DNA from: Methylobacterium brachythecii
Lineage (GTDB): Bacteria; Pseudomonadota; Alphaproteobacteria; Rhizobiales; Beijerinckiaceae
Reading direction: 5' to 3'
Assembly: GCF_014196345.1 (NCBI RefSeq)
Contig: NZ_JACIDN010000007.1
Location: forward strand, 124,001-188,000
Length of the DNA: 64,000 bases
Below are positions 1 to 8,199 of this stretch, piece by piece (the stretch's first letter is position 1; the number at the start of each line of letters is the position of its first letter). The notes under the pieces were generated by a model, which saw only the letters and a program-made list of their open reading frames with translations, did no database searches and was not told the origin of the DNA. The position numbers and the translations under genes are program-made.

Positions 1-2
1 AG

Positions 3-74
3 CGCCCGGAAGCGTTTCGCAAGGGCGTCGTCGCCCGCATCCCGCCCTTCACGACATCCACGGACACACCATGA
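3..74 (+). CDS. C-terminal tail of upstream CDS (partial; possibly DUF1636-like)
   Basis: An open frame enters from the window edge and ends at a TGA that overlaps the cobW start in an ATGA arrangement. Only 23 residues are visible (RPEAFRKGVVARIPPF...). Translational coupling to cobW suggests a gene of the same cobalamin or metal operon. The ending resembles my recollection of DUF1636 metal-binding proteins that often precede cobW, but so short a tail cannot settle identity. Confidence 0.5.
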   Translation, partial: RPEAFRKGVVARIPPFTTSTDTP

Positions 75-1105
75 GCATCGTCGAGAAGATTCCCTGCACC
101 ATTGTCACGGGCTTCCTCGGCGCGGGAAAGACCACGCTGGTGCGCCACGTCATGGAGCGCACCGCTGGCAAGCGGCTCGCGATCATCGTCAACGAGTTCG
201 GTGACCTCGGCTTCGACGGCTCCTTCCTCGCCTCCTGCGGCGTCGAGGGCTGCAACGAGGATTCGGTGGTCGAGCTGCCGAACGGCTGCATCTGCTGCAC
301 CGTCGCTGACGACTTCGTGCCGGCGCTGAACACGCTGCTCGACCGGGCCGATCCGCCCGATCACATCCTGATTGAGACCTCCGGCCTCGCCCTTCCGAAG
401 CCTCTCGTCCAGGCCTTCCAATGGCCCGCCATCCGCTCGCGTGTCACCGTCGATGGGGTGATCGCGGTGGTCGACGCGCCGGCCGTGGCGAGCGGCTTCT
501 TCGCCGACGATCCGAACGCGCTCGCCAACCAGCGCGCCGCCGACCAGGCCGTCGACCACGACAATCCGCTGGAAGAGGTGTTCGAGGACCAGATTCTCTG
601 CGCCGACCTCGTTGTGCTCAACAAGGCCGACCTCATCGACGGCAACGCCCGCGACAAGGTCCGCGCCCAGATCGAGGAGCACTTGCCCCGCGCCGTCGAG
701 ATCGTCGAGACCGAGCACGGCCGCATCGATCCGCGCGTGCTGCTCGGTATCCAGGCTGCCGCGGAGGACGACCTCGACGCCCGCCCCTCGCACCATGGCG
801 AGGGCGAGGATCACGATCACGACGATTTCGACTCGGTCGCCATACCGGTCGGCACGTCAACGACGGCCGAAGACCTCGCCGCCCGCGTCGCCAAAGCCGC
901 CGAGATCCCCGGCGTGCTTCGCATCAAGGGCTTTGCCGAAGTGACCGGCAAGCCGATGCGCCTCGTCGTCCAGGGCGTCGGCCGCCGCATCGCCCATCAC
1001 TACGACCGCCCGTGGAAGTCGGACGAGCACCGCGACGGCCGCCTGGTCGTGATCGGCCTCAAGGACTTCGACCAGGGAGCCGTCGCCGCCGCCCTGGCGG
1101 GATGA
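71..1105 (+). CDS. cobW: CobW-type GTP-dependent metal chaperone of cobalamin synthesis
   Basis: This is a G3E-family P-loop GTPase of 344 residues, thought to deliver Co2+ for insertion into the corrin ring by CobNST. Walker A GFLGAGKT lies at residues 14-21, the metal-binding CxCC motif (CICC) near 73-76 and the G4 motif NKAD at 183-186. A His/Asp-rich loop (HHGEGEDHDHDD) starts near 241, and the CobW C-terminal domain follows. The ATG overlaps the stop of the preceding gene and cobN begins 11 nt downstream, so it sits inside the cob operon. The neighbouring cobN makes CobW more likely than a zinc-chaperone paralogue (ZigA/YciC). Confidence 0.93.
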   Translation: MSIVEKIPCTIVTGFLGAGKTTLVRHVMERTAGKRLAIIVNEFGDLGFDGSFLASCGVEGCNEDSVVELPNGCICCTVADDFVPALNTLLDRADPPDHILIETSGLALPKPLVQAFQWPAIRSRVTVDGVIAVVDAPAVASGFFADDPNALANQRAADQAVDHDNPLEEVFEDQILCADLVVLNKADLIDGNARDKVRAQIEEHLPRAVEIVETEHGRIDPRVLLGIQAAAEDDLDARPSHHGEGEDHDHDDFDSVAIPVGTSTTAEDLAARVAKAAEIPGVLRIKGFAEVTGKPMRLVVQGVGRRIAHHYDRPWKSDEHRDGRLVVIGLKDFDQGAVAAALAG

Positions 1106-1116
1106 TATAGAGGCCC

Positions 1117-4100
1117 ATGCACCTCCTGCGTGTCGACACGGTCTCGCTCGACGAGGGCGAAGCGGCGGTCGATCTCGGGCAGAGCCCGGGCGACATCGTC
1201 GTGCTGTCCTTCACCGACAGCGACCTGTCCTCGATCGCGGATGCCTATGCGGCCGAGCCCGAGCTGCCCTCGCTGCGGCTCGCGAAACTCGCCCAGCTGC
1301 GCCACCCAATGTCGGTGGATCTCTACGTCGATGCGGTGATCGCGCGGGCGAAGGTCTGCCTGATCCGCTGCCTCGGCGGCCTCGATTACTGGCGCTATGG
1401 CATCGAGCGCGCCGCGGCAGCCGCGCGCGCGCATGGCGTGCTGCTCGCGGTGTTGCCCGGCGACGATCGGCCGGATTCGCGGCTCGATGCCTTCTCGACG
1501 GTGTCCGCCGGCCTCTCTCAGACCCTCGACGCGTATTTCCGCGCCGGCGGCATCGACAACCTGCGCAACCTCCTGCGCCGCCTCGCGGCGGAGGCCGGGA
1601 CGGCGCTGTCATACGCGCCACCACAGGCGCTGCCCCGCGGCTTCGCCTGGTGCCCAGGCTGCGGACCGTGTTCCGTGGAGGACGCACGAGGCGCCGCCGG
1701 GCCCGGGCCGCTGGCACTGCTCCTCGTCTACCGCTCGGCCGTGCTGTCCGGCGAGACCGGCCCAGCGCTGGCGATCGTCGCCGCCCTGCGGGAACGCGGC
1801 ATCGGCTCCATCACGCTCGCCGTGTCGAGCCTGAAGGACCCGGACGCTGTCGCGCCGGTCCGAGCGGCGATCGCGGCGCGGCGGCCGGACATCGTCATCG
1901 CGGCCACCGCCTTCTCGGCGCGCGAGGATGCCGGTTTCGTCCTCGACGAGGCGGATTGCCCCGTGCTCCAGGCCTACACGATCGGTGCCTCTCACGAGGC
2001 CTGGGCCGCTTCCGCACGCGGCATGAATGCAGCCGACCTCGCCATGCAGGTGGCGCTTCCGGAATTCGACGGCCGCCTCTCCGGCTTCCCGATCTCGTTC
2101 AAGGAGGAGATCGACGTCGTGGACGGCTTCATCGGCCGCCGCGCCGTGGCCGACGCGCAGGGCATCGCCGCCCTCGCCGACCGCGCGGCCGCCTGGGTCC
2201 GGCTCGCCGCGACGCCACGCGAGGGTCGCCGGATCGCGCTGGTGATGTCCGACTATCCGGCCCGGGGCGGACGCGCCGGCTATGCGGTCGGCCTCGATAC
2301 GCCCGAGAGCGCCCGCGCCATCGCCGAGGATCTGGCAAAGGCGGGCTATGCGGCCGGCGATCTGCCCGACGAGAGCGGTCTCATGCGCGCGCTGATCGAG
2401 GGCGAGACGCGCTTTTCGGTGCCGCTCGATGCCTATCGCGCGTGGTTCGACGGGCTCCCCGATGACTTACGGGACGAACTGTCCGAGCGCTGGGGAGAGC
2501 CCGAGGCCGACCCGGTCTGCACGGATGGCGCATTCCGTTTTCGCGCCGTCTCACCCGCACCGTCATTGCGAGCGCAGCGAAGCAATCCAGGCGACGTTTC
2601 CGCGTCTGAAGCGTCTGGATTGCTTCGCTGCGCTCGCAATGACGGTGAAGGCCATCTCACCGTCTTCCTCCAGCCCGATCGCGGCCGCGCCGCCGACCGG
2701 AAGGCCGGCTATCACGACCCGGACGAGCCGCCGACGCACGCCTATCTCGCCTTCTATCTCGGCCTTCGCAGCCGCTGCGATGCCCTGATCCATCTCGGCA
2801 CCCACGGCACTACGGAGTGGCTGCCGGGCAAGGCCGTGGCGCTCTCGCCCGATTGCTGGCCGGCCCGCGCCATCGGCGCGCTGCCCGTGATCTACCCGTT
2901 CATCGTCGACGATCCCGGCGAGGCGGCGCCTGCCAAAAGACGCCTCGGCGGTGTGGCGCTGGGGCATCTCACGCCGAGCGTCGAGGCCTCCGGTCTCACG
3001 CCCGAGGCGGCGGCGCTGCGCGAACTCGTGGAGGAATATTCCTCGGCCAGCGTGCTCGATCCGCGCCGCGCCGGCCTGATCGCCACCGCCATCCTCGACG
3101 AGGCGGGGCGTGCCGGCCTGCTCGCGGGGGCCGGCATCGCCGCCGATACGCCGATGGCCGATGCGCTGACCACGCTCGACGCGCATCTCTGCGACCTCGG
3201 TGAGACCCCGATCCGCGACGGCCTGCACGTCTTCGGCCGCGCCGGGCCGGGTGCGTCCGAGGCGATTCGCGCCTGCGCCGAGGCCGAGCGCATCGGCCTG
3301 CTCGCCGCGCTCGATGGCCGCTTCGTGCCGCCCGGCCCGGCCGGCTCGCCCTCTCGCGGGCGCAGCGACGTGATGCCCACGGGGCGCAACCTCACCACCC
3401 TCGATCCGCGCAGCCTGCCGACCCGCGCCGCGACCATGCTCGGCGCCAAGGCGGCCGATGCCGTCGTGCGGCGATACCTTCAGGACGAGGGCGAGTATCC
3501 GGCCCGCATCGTCATGGACCTCTGGGCGTCGCCGACTTTGCGCACCGGCGGCGAGGACGTGGCGCATGCCCTCTCGCTGATGGGCGTGCGGCCGACCTGG
3601 GACAACGCTACCACCCGCGTCACCGGATTCGAGGTGCTGCCGCTGGCCGTGCTCGACCGCCCGCGCATCGACGTCACCTGCCGCGTCTCCGGCGCCTTTC
3701 GCGACACGTTTCCCGATACGCTGGCATTGCTCGACCGCGCCGCCCGCGCCGTCGCAGCGCGTGACGAGGAAGACGTCGAAAACCCCCTCGCCGCCTCCCG
3801 CCGCCGCGGTGAATCCGTCGCGCGTGTCTATGGCGCGGCACCGGGGCGCTACGGCGCGGGCGCGGCCGAACTGGCCCTCGACGGAGCCTGGAAGGACCGC
3901 GCCGATCTCGGCAGCGCCTATATCGCGGCCACCTCGCACGCCTTCGGCGATGCCGAGGCCGGCGATAGCGGCTTCGCCGCACGCGTGGCCGCCGCCGACG
4001 CCTATGTGCACGCCTTCGACGTCGCCGAGCGCGACCTGCTCGATGGCGATGCGGCCGCCGACGCCATGGGCGGTTTCTTCGCGGCAGCCGGTCGCGAGGA

Positions 4101-4506
4101 CGCGCCACCCGCGCTCTACAGCCTCGACGTTTCCGACCCCGAAAAGCCGCGTGCTCGCACGGCGCGCGAGGACGTCACCCGGCTGATCCATGGCCGCCTC
4201 TCGCATCGCCGCTGGATCGACGGGCAACTGCGCCATAATTGGCGCGGCGCCCAGGAGCTGGCGCAGGGGATCGACGCGATCTTCGTACTGGCCGCGACGA
4301 CGGATGCCGTGTCGAGCGCCGACCTCGACGTGCTTCATGCCGCCTGGATCGGCGATCTCGACGTCTTCGAACGCCTACGTGCGGCCAACCCCGACGCGAC
4401 CCGCGCCATTCTCGATCGCTTTGACGAGTTGCGCGAGCGCGGCCTCTGGCAGAGCCGCCGCAACGCCGCCCCGGCGGACGCGCTGATGCGGGACGCCGCC
4501 GAGTGA
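1117..4506 (+). CDS. cobN: cobaltochelatase subunit CobN
   Basis: This is the large subunit of the ATP-dependent aerobic cobaltochelatase, which inserts Co2+ into hydrogenobyrinic acid a,c-diamide together with CobS and CobT (not in this window). At 1129 residues it is within the family range. Recognisable blocks include LQPDRGRAADRKAGYHDP, the chelatase segment LIHLGTHGTTEWLPGK and the C-terminal HNWRGAQELAQGID. The start is ATG with AGAGG about 6 nt upstream. The oddity is an in-frame 90-bp perfect hairpin repeat (residues ~481-511, containing SLRAQRSNPG and GLLRCARNDG). It sits just before the conserved LQPDRG block and is not part of the normal family sequence. The stop overlaps the cobG start (GTGA). 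Confidence 0.96.
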   Translation: MHLLRVDTVSLDEGEAAVDLGQSPGDIVVLSFTDSDLSSIADAYAAEPELPSLRLAKLAQLRHPMSVDLYVDAVIARAKVCLIRCLGGLDYWRYGIERAAAAARAHGVLLAVLPGDDRPDSRLDAFSTVSAGLSQTLDAYFRAGGIDNLRNLLRRLAAEAGTALSYAPPQALPRGFAWCPGCGPCSVEDARGAAGPGPLALLLVYRSAVLSGETGPALAIVAALRERGIGSITLAVSSLKDPDAVAPVRAAIAARRPDIVIAATAFSAREDAGFVLDEADCPVLQAYTIGASHEAWAASARGMNAADLAMQVALPEFDGRLSGFPISFKEEIDVVDGFIGRRAVADAQGIAALADRAAAWVRLAATPREGRRIALVMSDYPARGGRAGYAVGLDTPESARAIAEDLAKAGYAAGDLPDESGLMRALIEGETRFSVPLDAYRAWFDGLPDDLRDELSERWGEPEADPVCTDGAFRFRAVSPAPSLRAQRSNPGDVSASEASGLLRCARNDGEGHLTVFLQPDRGRAADRKAGYHDPDEPPTHAYLAFYLGLRSRCDALIHLGTHGTTEWLPGKAVALSPDCWPARAIGALPVIYPFIVDDPGEAAPAKRRLGGVALGHLTPSVEASGLTPEAAALRELVEEYSSASVLDPRRAGLIATAILDEAGRAGLLAGAGIAADTPMADALTTLDAHLCDLGETPIRDGLHVFGRAGPGASEAIRACAEAERIGLLAALDGRFVPPGPAGSPSRGRSDVMPTGRNLTTLDPRSLPTRAATMLGAKAADAVVRRYLQDEGEYPARIVMDLWASPTLRTGGEDVAHALSLMGVRPTWDNATTRVTGFEVLPLAVLDRPRIDVTCRVSGAFRDTFPDTLALLDRAARAVAARDEEDVENPLAASRRRGESVARVYGAAPGRYGAGAAELALDGAWKDRADLGSAYIAATSHAFGDAEAGDSGFAARVAAADAYVHAFDVAERDLLDGDAAADAMGGFFAAAGREDAPPALYSLDVSDPEKPRARTAREDVTRLIHGRLSHRRWIDGQLRHNWRGAQELAQGIDAIFVLAATTDAVSSADLDVLHAAWIGDLDVFERLRAANPDATRAILDRFDELRERGLWQSRRNAAPADALMRDAAE
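2558..2647. repeat. family A palindromic repeat inside cobN
   Basis: Two perfect 33-nt inverted arms (2558-2590 and 2615-2647) flank a 24-nt loop. The arm core is CGTCATTGCGAGCGCAGCGA followed by AGCAATCCAG. The element is exactly 90 nt, so it adds 30 codons without a frameshift or stop. The same family occurs at 8103-8199 and, truncated, at 17651-17684. Confidence 0.95.
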
Positions 4507-5900
4507 GCACCGCGCGACGGCTCCCGCCGAACGACGCGAGCCGCCGCGGCTGGTGCCCGAGCCTCGCCCGGCCGATGCCCACCGGCGACGGCCTGCTCGC
4601 GCGTGTACATCCACCGCTGGGAATTCTGACTGCCGCCCAGTTGCGCGCCGTTGCCGAGGCCGCCCGGCTCTACGGCAACGGCCACATCGACATCACCGCG
4701 CGGGGCAACCTGCAGATCCGTGGCGTGAGCGAAGGGACGGCCTGCGCGCTCGCCGCCCATCTCACCGAGGCTGGTCTCGGCGACGTTCGATCCGATGGCG
4801 GCCCGCAGCGGCTGACTCTGACGAGCCCGCTCGCCGGCCATGATCCCGACGCCCTGATCGACGCGATCGCCCTGGCACGCGCCGTCGAGGCGATGGGACT
4901 GACGATCGCGGGGCTGTCGGCGAAAATGCTGGTGGCAGTCGAGAGCGGTGGGCGTTGGGGGCTCGGTGAGGCGGAGGCCGATCTGCTGATCCGGCCTATC
5001 GCGCCAAGCTGCGTTGCAATTGGGTTGGCTTCGGAAACGGCGCACCATTGGTGCCCCGAGGTCGATGTCGCCAACGCACCGCAAGCCATAGGCCGCGTGC
5101 TGGTGGCTTTCGTCGCGAGCGAGCATCGCCGCATGCGCGATCTCGACGACACTCGACGCTCCAGCATTGCAGCCATTGCCTCGGGTCACGTGGATGGTCG
5201 GGCGGATCGGCAGGCGCCATTCCCTCCCCCTTGCGGGGAGGGACAAAGGGTGGGGGTGGTTCCGCTTGCCGCTATCGGAACAAGCGGAACCACCCCCAGC
5301 TCCAACTCCTCCCCGCAAGGGGGAGGAGAGCCGCGCAGCGCCATGCCTCCCGGCTTCGTCCGTCTCGGCGCCGATCTGGCAGCCATCGTCGCCGAAGCGC
5401 CGTTCGGCCGCTGCACCGCCGACGGCTTAGATGCAGCCGCCGCCATCGCTGGCGACAAGGGTGTCCGGTGTACGCCCGAGCGTGGTTTGGTCCTTTTGGC
5501 TTCGCCGCCGCGTGCCGAAGCGATCCTGCGCAGCCTCAACGCGGCCGGCTTCATCACAGATCCCGCCGATCCCCGCCGCGCCATCGCCGCCTGCCCCGGC
5601 GCGCCCGCCTGTGCCTCCGGCAGCACACCGGTTCCCGAGCACGCCGCCCATCTCGCCGAAGCTTTCGCGCCTTTCGCCGCGCGCGGTCTCACCGCTCATG
5701 TCTCCGGCTGCGCCAAGGGCTGCGCCCATCCGCGTCCAGCCGATCTCACGCTGGTAGCTGAGGATGGCCTCTATCGCGTCGTCATCGATGGTGCGCCGGG
5801 GGAGACGGGACAGCCGCCTTCCCTGACTTTCGAGGCGGCGCTCGACCGCGTAAGGAGGGCCGATCCGGCCCGATCCTTAGCCGGTGCCTTCTCTTCATGA
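4503..5900 (+). CDS. cobG: precorrin-3B synthase CobG
   Basis: This monooxygenase of the aerobic cobalamin pathway converts precorrin-3A to precorrin-3B and belongs to the nitrite/sulfite reductase-like family with a 4Fe-4S centre. The N-terminus shows the ferredoxin-like half (GNGHIDITARGNLQIRG, residues ~58-75). The C-terminus has the cluster cysteines, with CPGAPACASGS followed near residue 400 by SGCAKGCAHP. The GTG start overlaps the cobN stop. The oddity is residues ~240-276 (PPPCGEGQRVGVVPL...), which are encoded by a palindromic repeat inserted between the two halves. The frame stays open through it. Confidence 0.93.
   Translation: MSTARRLPPNDASRRGWCPSLARPMPTGDGLLARVHPPLGILTAAQLRAVAEAARLYGNGHIDITARGNLQIRGVSEGTACALAAHLTEAGLGDVRSDGGPQRLTLTSPLAGHDPDALIDAIALARAVEAMGLTIAGLSAKMLVAVESGGRWGLGEAEADLLIRPIAPSCVAIGLASETAHHWCPEVDVANAPQAIGRVLVAFVASEHRRMRDLDDTRRSSIAAIASGHVDGRADRQAPFPPPCGEGQRVGVVPLAAIGTSGTTPSSNSSPQGGGEPRSAMPPGFVRLGADLAAIVAEAPFGRCTADGLDAAAAIAGDKGVRCTPERGLVLLASPPRAEAILRSLNAAGFITDPADPRRAIAACPGAPACASGSTPVPEHAAHLAEAFAPFAARGLTAHVSGCAKGCAHPRPADLTLVAEDGLYRVVIDGAPGETGQPPSLTFEAALDRVRRADPARSLAGAFSS
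5220..5330. repeat. family B palindromic repeat inside cobG
   Basis: A central 18-bp perfect stem (TGGGGGTGGTTCCGCTTG at 5251-5268 with its complement at 5281-5298) is flanked by two G/C-rich hairpins. These are CCCTCCCC-CTTGC-GGGGAGGG on the left and CTCCTCCCC-GCAA-GGGGGAGGAG on the right. The whole ~111-nt block is in frame with cobG. Confidence 0.92.
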
Positions 5901-6553
5901 CCGCCAGGATTTCCAGGACGATGCGGCCCCGGCACGACTACATCCGCGACGGCAGCGCGATCTACGCGCGCTCCTTCGCCATGATCCGCGCAGAGGCCGA
6001 TCTCGCCCGATTCACGGGCGCGGCCGAGCGCGTCGTCGTGCGGATGATTCATGCATGCGGCATGACCGACCTGCCGAAGGACGTGGAGGCCTCCGCCGAT
6101 TTCGCCGAGGCCGGCGAGCGCGCGCTGAAGGTTGGCGCGCCGATCCTGTGCGACGTCCGCATGGTCGCCGACGGCGTCACCCGCAGCCGCCTGCCGGCCC
6201 GCAACGAGGTGATCTGCACCCTCGGCGATTCCCGAGTGCCGGACCTCGCCACGCAGATGCAGACGACACGCTCGGCCGCCGCGATGGAATTGTGGCGCGA
6301 GCACCTGCCGGGCAGCATCGTCGCCGTCGGCAATGCGCCGACCTCGCTGTTCCGCCTGCTCGAACTGCTCGACGAAGGCATCGCGCCGCCCGCCGCCGTG
6401 ATCGGCATCCCCGTCGGCTTCGTCGGCGCGGCCGAGTCGAAGGAGGCGCTCGCCCGCGATGGCCGCGTGCCCTTCATCGTCGTCCACGGCCGCCGCGGCG
6501 GCAGCGCCATGACGGCCGCCGCCGTCAATGCGCTCGCCTGCGAGGTCGAGTGA
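5897..6553 (+). CDS. cobH: precorrin-8X methylmutase CobH
   Basis: This enzyme moves the C-11 methyl group to C-12, converting precorrin-8X to hydrogenobyrinic acid. It has 218 residues, normal for CbiC/CobH. The N-terminal YIRDGSAIYARSFAMIRAEA and the catalytic-histidine segment RMIHACGMTDLP near residue 50 identify the family. GNAPTSLFRLLEL and the closing HGRRGGSAMTAAAVNAL are also typical. The ATG overlaps the cobG stop (ATGA) and the stop overlaps the cobI start (TGATG), so translation is coupled on both sides. Confidence 0.96.
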   Translation: MTARISRTMRPRHDYIRDGSAIYARSFAMIRAEADLARFTGAAERVVVRMIHACGMTDLPKDVEASADFAEAGERALKVGAPILCDVRMVADGVTRSRLPARNEVICTLGDSRVPDLATQMQTTRSAAAMELWREHLPGSIVAVGNAPTSLFRLLELLDEGIAPPAAVIGIPVGFVGAAESKEALARDGRVPFIVVHGRRGGSAMTAAAVNALACEVE

Positions 6554-7341
6554 TGGAGGCGAGCGAGCGGATCGAGGCCGACCGGCTCGACATGCCGGAG
6601 ACGCCGCGCGTGGCCAAGACCGGCACGCTCTACGGCGTCGGCATGGGCCCGGGCGATCCCGAACTGCTGACGCTCAAGGCCCTGCGCGTGCTCGAGAGCG
6701 CGCCTATACTCGTCCATTTCTGCAAGAAGGGCCGGCGCGGCAATTCGCGGACGATCGCGGACGCCGTCGTGAACGACCCGAGCCGCGAGTTTCCACTGGT
6801 CTATCCCTACACGACGGAGCTGGCGCCCGACGATGCGGAGTACGTCTCGGCGCTCGCCGCCTTCTACGACGATGCGGCTTCGCGGCTCTCCGACCATCTC
6901 GGCGCCGGCCGCGACGTGGCGATCCTCTCGGAGGGCGACCCCTTCTTCTACGGCTCGTTCATGCATCTCTGGCGGCGCCTGAAGGGGCGCTTTCCGATCG
7001 AGGTCATTCCCGGCGTCACCGGTATGTCCGGCTGCTGGACGCGGGCCGGCACGCCGATCACCTGGGGCGACGACGTGCTCACCGTGCTCCCGGCGACGCT
7101 GCCCGAGGACAAGCTGCTCGCGCGCCTGCGCGATGCCGACGCCGCCGTGATCATGAAGCTCGGCCGGCACCTGCCGAAGGTGCGCACGGCGCTCGCGGCG
7201 ACCGGCCTGCTGGCGCGAGCGGTCTATGTCGAGCGCGGCACCATGGCGGGCGAGAGCATCGTGCCGCTTGCCGAGAAGGCCGACGACAAGGCGCCGTACT
7301 TCTCCATGGTCTTGGTGCCCGGCGAGGGCCGCCGGCCGTGA
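6553..7341 (+). CDS. cobI: precorrin-2 C20-methyltransferase CobI
   Basis: This SAM-dependent methyltransferase makes precorrin-3A from precorrin-2. Of its 262 residues, the first ~22 are a variable leader before the SUMT-type glycine loop GVGMGPGDPELLTLKAL. VAILSEGDPFFYGSF, VIPGVTGMSGCW and the late VYVERGTMAGE match the CobI/CbiL pattern. I chose the ATG overlapping the cobH stop. The frame is open further upstream, but that stretch is cobH read out of frame. The stop overlaps the cobJ GTG. Confidence 0.95.
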   Translation: MEASERIEADRLDMPETPRVAKTGTLYGVGMGPGDPELLTLKALRVLESAPILVHFCKKGRRGNSRTIADAVVNDPSREFPLVYPYTTELAPDDAEYVSALAAFYDDAASRLSDHLGAGRDVAILSEGDPFFYGSFMHLWRRLKGRFPIEVIPGVTGMSGCWTRAGTPITWGDDVLTVLPATLPEDKLLARLRDADAAVIMKLGRHLPKVRTALAATGLLARAVYVERGTMAGESIVPLAEKADDKAPYFSMVLVPGEGRRP

Positions 7342-8096
7342 ACCGCGGATCGGTGACGGTCATCGGCCTCGGCCCCGGCGATCCGCGCCTGCTGACGCAA
7401 GCCGCGAGCGAGGCCCTGGCCCAGGCCGAGGATCTGATCGGCTACTTTCCCTACGTCGCCCGCGTGCCGGAGCGAGAGGGACTCGTGCGCCACGCCAGCG
7501 ACAACCGCGTCGAGGTCGACCGAGCGCGCCATGCACTTCAGCTCGCGGCCTCCGGGCGGCGTGTGGCCGTAGTGTCCGGGGGCGACCCTGGCGTGTTTGC
7601 CATGGCGGCCGCGGTCTTCGAGGCAGTGGAGCATGGCGAGCCGGGCTGGCGCGAGCTCGACATCACGGTCGAGCCCGGCATCACCGCGATGCTCGCCGCG
7701 GCGGCGCGGCTCGGGGCTCCGCTGGGCGGGGATTTCTGCTCGCTCTCGCTCTCGGACAACCTGAAGCCCTGGGAGATCATCACCGCCCGGCTGAAGGCGG
7801 TCTTCCAGGCCGATTTCGTGGTGGCGCTCTACAACCCGATTTCCTCGGCGCGGCCCTGGCAGCTCGGGCATGCGCTCGGACTCGCGGCCGAATTTCGCAC
7901 CGGCAGCACGCCCGTCATCTTCGCCCGTTCCGTGTCACGCCCGGACGAGGCGATCCGCGTCCTGACCCTCGACGAGGCGCGGGAAGCCACGGCCGATATG
8001 GCGACGGTGGTGATCATCGGCGCCTCCGGCACGCGGCTGATCGCGCGAGAGGCAGGGGCGCCCTTCGTCTACACGCCGCGCAGCGTGCCGGGCTGA
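7338..8096 (+). CDS. cobJ: precorrin-3B C17-methyltransferase CobJ
   Basis: This enzyme performs ring contraction and C-17 methylation of precorrin-3B to give precorrin-4. It has 252 residues. Family marks are the SAM loop GLGPGDPRLLT at the N-terminus, VVSGGDPGVFAMA, EPGITAMLAAAARLG and SLSDNLKPWE. The start is GTG overlapping the cobI stop (GTGA). It is the last gene of the plus-strand cob run and is followed by a palindromic repeat and convergent cobK. Confidence 0.95.
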   Translation: MNRGSVTVIGLGPGDPRLLTQAASEALAQAEDLIGYFPYVARVPEREGLVRHASDNRVEVDRARHALQLAASGRRVAVVSGGDPGVFAMAAAVFEAVEHGEPGWRELDITVEPGITAMLAAAARLGAPLGGDFCSLSLSDNLKPWEIITARLKAVFQADFVVALYNPISSARPWQLGHALGLAAEFRTGSTPVIFARSVSRPDEAIRVLTLDEAREATADMATVVIIGASGTRLIAREAGAPFVYTPRSVPG

Positions 8097-8102
8097 AGCC
8101 CG

Positions 8103-8199
8103 CACCGTCATTGCGAGGTGAAGCGGAAGCAATCCAGGGCCACACCCAGAAACGTCAGTGCGTTGGCTCTGGATTGCTTCGCTGCGCCTGCAATGACGA
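8103..8199. repeat. family A palindromic repeat between cobJ and cobK
   Basis: The left arm begins with CGTCATTGCGAGGTGAAGCG and continues to AATCCAG (8106-8137). The right arm runs from CTGGATTGCTTCGCTGCGCC to CAATGACG (8168-8198). It belongs to the same family as the cobN element but with diverged arms and a different loop. It lies between convergent cobJ and cobK, and the 3' end of cobK, including its stop codon, is inside it. Confidence 0.9.

Noticed and set aside
1..70. Cobalamin riboswitch upstream of cobW
   Set aside because: The sequence before cobW is coding and overlaps it; any riboswitch would be outside the window.
2558..2647. cobN palindrome as evidence for a pseudogene
   Set aside because: The 90-nt element keeps the frame and has no stop; downstream CobN blocks are intact.
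2563..4338. 591-codon open frame on the minus strand opposite cobN
   Set aside because: It is the antisense shadow of a high-GC gene; no domain pattern, and cobN is unambiguous.
5884..6552. Upstream extension of the cobI frame through cobH
   Set aside because: This stretch is cobH read in another frame; cobI starts at the ATG overlapping the cobH stop.
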